Assembly (NCBI GenBank): GCA_004151065.3
Contig: NWUY0300053286.1
Coordinates: forward strand, 1 to 22,593
Reading direction: 5' to 3'
Length of the DNA stretch: 22,593 nucleotides
Source: Larix sibirica
Taxonomy: Eukaryota; Streptophyta; Pinopsida; Pinales; Pinaceae
The notes beneath the pieces were generated by a model. The model searched no databases, was not told the origin of the DNA, and saw only the letters and a program-made list of their open reading frames with translations. Of this stretch, positions 18,104 through 22,593 are shown piece by piece (the first letter of the stretch is position 1; each line of letters begins with the position of its first letter). The position numbers were made by a program, and so were the translations under genes.

Positions 18104-19215
18104 GGGAGACCTAATGTTGGCATTGTAAGATCTTGAGGGAGTGGGATCAAGTCTGAGGCAGCGAATTGCAGGGTCAAGATTGGATATGACAAGAACTGAG
18201 AACATAAGAATGGGACTGAAGGAGCAGTATGAGGAGGCAAGAAGAACGATGTGACGTGTGGAGCAAACCTCAGGGATAAAGAGCAGGACTGAAAGAGGAG
18301 AATGAAGAGTACAGATCAAGGGTGAACTTGAGCAGATACGAAGATTTAATAGGTACTTATGGTACCGCTTTTTTTTGGGCATTGTGAAGCCATTTCAAAG
18401 ATGGATGACTGGGTTAGAATCTGCTTATAAGTCTGGTAATTGAGATCTGTTTGGTTTGGTTGGTGAAGTCAAAATCCGAAGCATTGATGAAGAGATAATC
18501 AGGGCTAAAAATTCAAAGTATTGACAGACCATTAGCCAGGGCTAAAATCATAAGTTTTGTGATCAAGTGTTGGTTGAGGTTGCTCCAAAATAAGATCTAC
18601 AGTCTGAGAGTTAGTATGCCTTGATAAAAACAGAGTTTTGATTGTTGACAGATCTGGTTTGGAGAAGGACAAGTGTGATCTCTAGTTTTGAAGTAATTGA
18701 AGATTTGGAGAAGAGTTCTTGTTTGCAGATTTGGAGAAGAATTTTGAAGAAACTTGTTTGCAGACATAAGTAAGAAGTGATCATTGATTGCAGATCTGAA
18801 GAAGACTTTCATACCTCGAAATCGAAAGGAGACCTTTGTGAAAAATTTTGTATAGAAGAAGACTTTGTAGAAAACCTAGTGCGTAGAACTGAAGAAGTTC
18901 TCGTAGAAATCGTTGCTTTCTGATCTTGTTGAAGACTTTATTGCAGAACTGGGTGAAGATATCATTGCAGACCTTATTGAAGTATTGATTGAGAGCTCAA
19001 GACAGAGTTGGGAACAGAGCATCAAGAGCAGAATTGAAAGTTGAGACTGTACATAAATATTTGGCAGCGCCATAAGATGACAAAGAAGCAGATGTAAAGA
19101 AAATGCCAAGTGAATTGAAGAAGACAAAGTGAAGAGTTGAAGAAAAATTAGAGTAAAATTTGATGAAGAGTTGAGGAAGACTTTGAGTCACCTTGAGGAA
19201 AATCTAAGAGGATCG

Positions 19216-19385
19216 GAGCCCTTCCAGTTGGAGCTAGTAAATTAGGGGGTTGGAGCCTCCGTTCCAGTTGGAGCTGATAAATGAGGGGGTTGTAGCCTCC
19301 TTCAAGTTGGTTCTAAAAAATCTAGGGAGTTGGAGCTTCCTTACAATTGTAGCTGATAAAACAAGGGGGTTGGAGCCTCCAACAA
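19216..19385 (+). repeat. ~40-bp tandem repeat in the copia LTR
   Basis: Four diverged units, and the start of a fifth, each hold 'gagcctcc...agttggagctgata...aagggggttg'. Such GGGTTGGAGCCTCC arrays near the R-U5 end are a habit of some plant copia LTRs. They alternate AT-rich and GC-rich blocks. Confidence 0.88.
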
Positions 19386-19573
19386 TTTGTTGTAATTCAT
19401 CAATATTTTATTATCGAGTTTCCATATATATCTTGTGTACTTCTTGTTGATGACTTCTCTTGTTCATAGTTGATGATGAATGATTGACTACATAGGTTTG
19501 ATGAAGTGAAAAAATAATAATTGAAGGCAATACTGATTCACCCCCCCCTCTCAGTATTGCGGTGTATTCAACA

Positions 19574-19590
19574 ATTGATATCAGATCTGG
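19574..19590 (+). promoter_or_regulatory. Primer-binding site of the copia element
   Basis: The bases after the LTR end read attgatatcagatctgg, close to the tRNA-Met site TTGGTATCAGAGC with a few changes. The position right after CAACA supports both calls. Confidence 0.75.
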
Positions 19591-19639
19591 TTCCTTCATG
19601 AACAACTCAACCACTAGAAGGTAGATCTTTGAAGCACAC

Positions 19640-20131
19640 ATGGAGAGTCCAGCAGAATTTCCAAAGTTCGCTAAAAATGTAGCTCCACTATTTGAAGGTT
19701 CAAACTTTGCCCACTGGAATGTTAGAATGAGATCATTCCTAATGGCACAAGGATATGATATCTGGTATGTAGTTGAGAATGGGTATACACCACGAAAATC
19801 CAGACCAAAAAAGGGAGCTACAAGAAAGTCGTATGATTTCCATGAAGAAGCAAAGGATATAATCTTGAATTGCCTGTCAAAGGATGTGAAGAGCAGAATA
19901 GAGAAATTTACTTCAGCCAGAGAAATTTGGGATAACCTGCAAAATCTCTATTCAAGGCAAATCCCTCTACAAGCAACATCTGCTGCTCACATTGATCAGG
20001 GAGAAGTTAATTCTGAATCTGATGAAGAGGTAAAAGGGCTCAACTTTTCCTTAAATGAGAATGACAGTTATGACAGTCTTACAATTGAAGATCAAGACTT
20101 TAGACTTGCTAGTGCTCAAAAAGAGTTATAA
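19640..20131 (+). pseudogene. Ty1/copia gag, N-terminal part, truncated
   Basis: The 163-residue frame has the hallmarks of copia Gag (UBN2/DUF4219 families). These are PLFEGSNFAHWNVRMRSFLM, AQGYDIWYVVENGY, a Lys-rich stretch and a REIWDNLQNLY helix, followed by an acidic tail. It starts about 50 bp after the primer site. A TAA stop follows at 20129. The reading then continues in the same frame with SLREENEHVKCENEVLK, and another stop falls near 20268, so the frame is decayed. No zinc knuckle and no pol are present before the sequence changes character at about 20330. It is not a cellular gene. Confidence 0.85.
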
Positions 20132-20330
20132 AGTTTAAGAGAAGAAAATGAGCATGTCAAATGTGAGAACGAAGTGTTGAAGATTCTTGCTAGTTCAAAA
20201 GCTCAAGAAAAGAAGGCAAAGCAATTTAAAGAATCCCCGTCAAAGCAACTAAGTGAAAAGGATAAGGTATGAGATGCTCTAAAGAATGAAGTTATTTCCT
20301 TAAGAATGAACAAATTTTGATTAAAATAGC
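20132..20330 (+). pseudogene. Decayed continuation of copia gag coiled-coil region
   Basis: It stays in frame with the gag above after its stop, with Glu/Lys/Asn-rich, coiled-coil-like sequence and further stops (about 20268 and 20320). Similarity to copia ends near 20330, where an unrelated AT-rich sequence begins. Confidence 0.65.
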
Positions 20331-20794
20331 AAATTCTTCATTGACACATTTAATCAAACACTTCGCTTACTCAAGATTTATAGCTTTTCAGAGTTAAACT
20401 GATTACATTCACCAATAAATGAAAATTTCCAACTTTAAACCAAAAACCATAAGCTAGTTCTTCAAACCACTGATAAATTGATAAAAATGTGAACACACAG
20501 ATATTGGGATAAACCTAGGGAAAATCCCAGCTTGGGGAAAACCCATGAGAGAGAGATCTTCTTTATTAATTCAACCAAATTCAAATCTGAAGTTTACAAA
20601 TAAAACTTGCAACAATAATCATTACACTTATCTCAGCAACAACAGCAAGGAAACTCTGATAACTCCCACACGTGTCAGCAAACTAGTATAGGTACAACAT
20701 TAAGTATTGTTTTCCTGTCTTGGAATTTGTGTCCAGGATGAAATACAGCCTGTACATTAATGCTCAACAAGCAGTCTCGATTTCTGTGTCAAGT

Positions 20795-20865
20795 CTGCCT
20801 CGAGAACTTGTGCATAAATGCTGCCTCGAGATCTGTGCAAACCCTGCCTCGAGATCTGTGCAAAC
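20795..20865. repeat. Three-copy 23-26 bp tandem repeat
   Basis: Units start 'ctgcctcgaga' at 20795, 20821 and 20844. The second and third share 'ctgcctcgagatctgtgcaa', while the first is a diverged copy. Confidence 0.92.
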
Positions 20866-20895
20866 AGTAGTTTGTATGGATTGTTCTCTCCTTCA

Positions 20896-20929
20896 AATCC
20901 GTATTGTACGGATTGCTACAGTACTGTAG
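20896..20929. repeat. Two adjacent perfect short inverted repeats
   Basis: AATCCGTA-TTG-TACGGATT (20896-20914) is followed one base later by the 14-bp palindrome CTACAGTACTGTAG (20916-20929). Both are perfect. They could form hairpins or cruciforms; no function is assigned. Confidence 0.9.
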
Positions 20930-21101
20930 ATCTTCCTTGGGAATCGTGTAATCTGTTTGCAAAGTATTTTGACTGGTTTCTCTCTCTCTCTCAACTTGAT
21001 GAATTTAATTCTCTTTTCACTAGGTATACATTTATACTTCATTTCTCCCAACTTTAACCTGACTAACACAACCAATTCAATCAATGGCTAATATTAACTT
21101 T

Positions 21102-21116
21102 AATCTGAGGGCTATT
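21102..21116. repeat. Left target-site duplication of the retroposon
   Basis: AATCTGAGGGCTATT is repeated exactly at 21858-21872. The length of 15 bp is typical of LINE-machinery insertion. Confidence 0.93.
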
Positions 21117-21857
21117 TTTTTTTTCCTTGGAAAAAAAACATAATTTCGTTTCATCTTTTGAGAGCAAAATTACAATGGTTTGTACACTCTTGAAGAGTGT
21201 CAATTGTTCTTTGAAGATCATAGAAATAAGTATTGTGGCTGTCAGCTAACTACATATGACAAATTACATATATTACAAGAAAAAACTAACATAAATGTTC
21301 CATCCTGAAAAGAGGTCCGCAATAGTCCAAAAAGAAACTGTGAGTCCTGCAAATCCAACAGAGTCGAGTCATAAGGTACTGCAATTGTGCATAAATAGAA
21401 AGATAACAGAGCAGACTGTATGGAAAACCGACAAATCCATGTTCTTGTTCATAAGGAAACATTCCAATCCCCCGGAGAAGATAAAAAACATAGAATGTCA
21501 TCATTCTNTACATTGTTTTCTACACTCTTTAAGAGTGTCATTTCGATCTTTGAAGATCATAAGATAAGACTGTGACTGTCACCACATACATGTGTCAAGT
21601 TTCAGTACTACATGAAAAAACAAACAAAAAATAGACAAAAATCTTGAAGATGGTCCAAAATGGCCAAATACTGTGACCTCTGTAAAGCCGAGAGAGGCGA
21701 ACATGAGATATAGCATCTACATCTATGAAAAACATAATAACAGATCCGACTGTGTGGAAATCAGCCGAAAATACCAAGTTCCCGAGCTGTTCACGGTACC
21801 ACCAAAAAAGGTCAAAGAGCATCCATCGGTCCATATAAGTCCTGTACAAAAGTAAAC
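21117..21857 (-). mobile_element. Poly(A) retroposon (LINE 3' end or SINE-like), dimeric, minus strand
   Basis: A 741-bp insert lies exactly between two 15-bp duplications. Its left end on the plus strand is a T-rich tract ('tttttttttttccttgg'), which is a poly(A)-like 3' tail on the minus strand. The body is two diverged copies of a ~340-bp unit, about 21165-21505 and 21520-21857. Both copies contain the hairpin ACACTCTT-N-AAGAGTGT and then 'tttgaagatcata'. No reverse transcriptase is encoded, so it is either a 5'-truncated LINE whose 3' region was duplicated or a dimeric SINE. No pol III A/B box was clear to me. One undetermined base lies at 21508. Confidence 0.75.
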
Positions 21858-21872
21858 AATCTGAGGGCTATT
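21858..21872. repeat. Right target-site duplication of the retroposon
   Basis: A perfect copy of 21102-21116. Confidence 0.93.
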
Positions 21873-22593
21873 ATTTAATGCACCTCATAAATACATTTTA
21901 GTGATTTAAATGCACATTAAATACATTGGGTCCCACAATTTAAAGTCATAAAGTCATAAAGTATAAAACTCACTTTAAAAACATAACATATTACATTTAA
22001 AAGTTCACCTAGGGAACATAAGTTAGTCCTTGTTGCCGCCTTTCACACACGTAGGGGGTTAACGTGGCAAAAATCTTCAAGCCACTAAGTGTGTCCTTGG
22101 GGGCAAGCCTCGAGTCAAGTACTGTCACTTGATTCTTGACTCCTCCGTTTAGGAAAACTCCTAACGAAGCCAAGGGGGGTATACCCTAAACGTTACGAAG
22201 GATGATTATAGTTGTTTAGGAGTTTATTGAAATGAAAAAAGTTGGATCAAGAGATTGAAATATAGAAATTAACTCAACAACATAAATATCACATAAATCA
22301 CATGACCATTTAACACATGATATATTTAAGCAAAGATTATATGATAAAAGAAAAAAGGCTAGTGCTGAAAATCTGAGTCAAATTGGATTGTTGTTGCGGT
22401 GCTGAATTGGATTGCGAATGCTCTTGGCCAATTTTTAAATTATTGAGAGATGAGTTAATTAACAGGGAGGGGGATTCCCGATATACCAAGAAGGTACAGG
22501 GAATATGTCTAGACTCACTAGGTGTGGATCCACAAGAGAAAATGTGGGCTAGATGGAGTCATGGGGGTGTGTCCAACACTACACCAAACGAGG
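21873..22593. other. Unrecognised, probably repeat-derived DNA
   Basis: No coding region was found. There is a short iteration, 'aaagtcat', at about 21943-21962, and an imperfect inverted repeat, gtttaggaaaactcctaac, at about 22147-22166. Its arm recurs as 'gtttaggagttt' near 22214. The general look is of an LTR-retrotransposon leader or LTR, but no termini were identified. Confidence 0.35.

Larger units (their letters stand above)
17290..19573 (+). repeat. 5' LTR of a Ty1/copia retrotransposon
   Basis: It starts TGTTGGACATTTG and ends ...ATTCAACA, giving TGTTG/CAACA terminal inverted repeats. It is followed at once by a tRNA-Met-type primer site and then gag, all on the plus strand. The length of 2284 bp is long for a copia LTR. 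It carries a TATA box at about 18097, a purine-rich GAAGA-type middle, a 40-bp tandem repeat near its end, and the C-run 'caccccccccct' before the terminus. No 3' LTR is in the window, so the target-site duplication cannot be tested. Confidence 0.8.
20331..21101. other. Unrecognised repeat-like DNA, perhaps an antisense LTR
   Basis: It interrupts the copia body. On the minus strand it contains AATAAA in 'aattaataaagaagatctctctc', a look common to LTR R regions in plants. I could find neither LTR termini nor a primer site, so the class is open. It also holds the 23-26 bp tandem repeat and palindromes at 20795-20929. Confidence 0.35.

Noticed and set aside
18065-19191. Several minus-strand open frames, 71-105 codons
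   Set aside because: They lie antisense within the copia LTR, whose GAAGA-rich plus strand yields Ser/Leu/Phe-rich frames by composition.
21286-21849. Two similar hydrophobic minus-strand frames as a duplicated membrane-protein gene
   Set aside because: They are the two halves of the dimeric retroposon. The similarity follows from the DNA duplication, and the frames are short with no start context or shared stop.

Overview
The window looks like nuclear DNA of a seed plant with a large, repeat-rich, AT-rich genome. A conifer or other gymnosperm is my guess, because the retroelements are old and varied and one intron is very long, but nothing in the sequence proves the clade. The one clear host gene is a plus-strand hybrid histidine kinase resembling Arabidopsis CKI1. 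Everything else is transposon-derived, pseudogenic, or unrecognised.

Layout. Positions 1-745 hold a decayed Ty3/gypsy pol remnant (RNase H to integrase zinc-binding region, plus strand). About 940-2450 holds a decayed LINE (reverse transcriptase 3' half and zf-RVT, minus strand). Positions 2451-3425 are non-coding with a short ATA microsatellite. About 3426-3640 is a broken fragment resembling ribosomal protein SA (uS2). The kinase runs from 3730 to at least 15296 in six exons: 3730-3903, 11024-11266, 11368-12102, 12429-12804, 13146-13738 and 14025-15296. All junctions are GT-AG and keep phase, giving 1131 residues up to the middle of the C-terminal receiver domain. Intron 1 is 7120 bp, and 6397 bp of it is one antisense LTR retroelement (4034-10430). 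That element has two ~1.74 kb LTRs, a tRNA-Met-type primer site, a polypurine tract, and a decayed gag with a coiled coil, a G-patch and three CCHC knuckles, but no pol that I can find.

Positions 15297-17289 are non-coding and carry a 220-bp tandem duplication. A Ty1/copia element follows: a 2.28 kb LTR (17290-19573), a primer site, and a gag start (19640-20131) that decays and stops near 20330. From 20330 to the end I see unrecognised repeat-like DNA. Within it is a 741-bp poly(A) retroposon on the minus strand (21117-21857), bounded by a perfect 15-bp target-site duplication and built from two diverged copies of one ~340-bp unit.

The kinase would sit in a membrane and pass phosphate from His468 to Asp1129 within its own chain, then to His-phosphotransfer proteins. 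The rest of the receiver, including its conserved Lys, is either beyond the window after another long intron or lost. A short candidate remnant exon lies at 15435. No RNA genes or CRISPR arrays were found.
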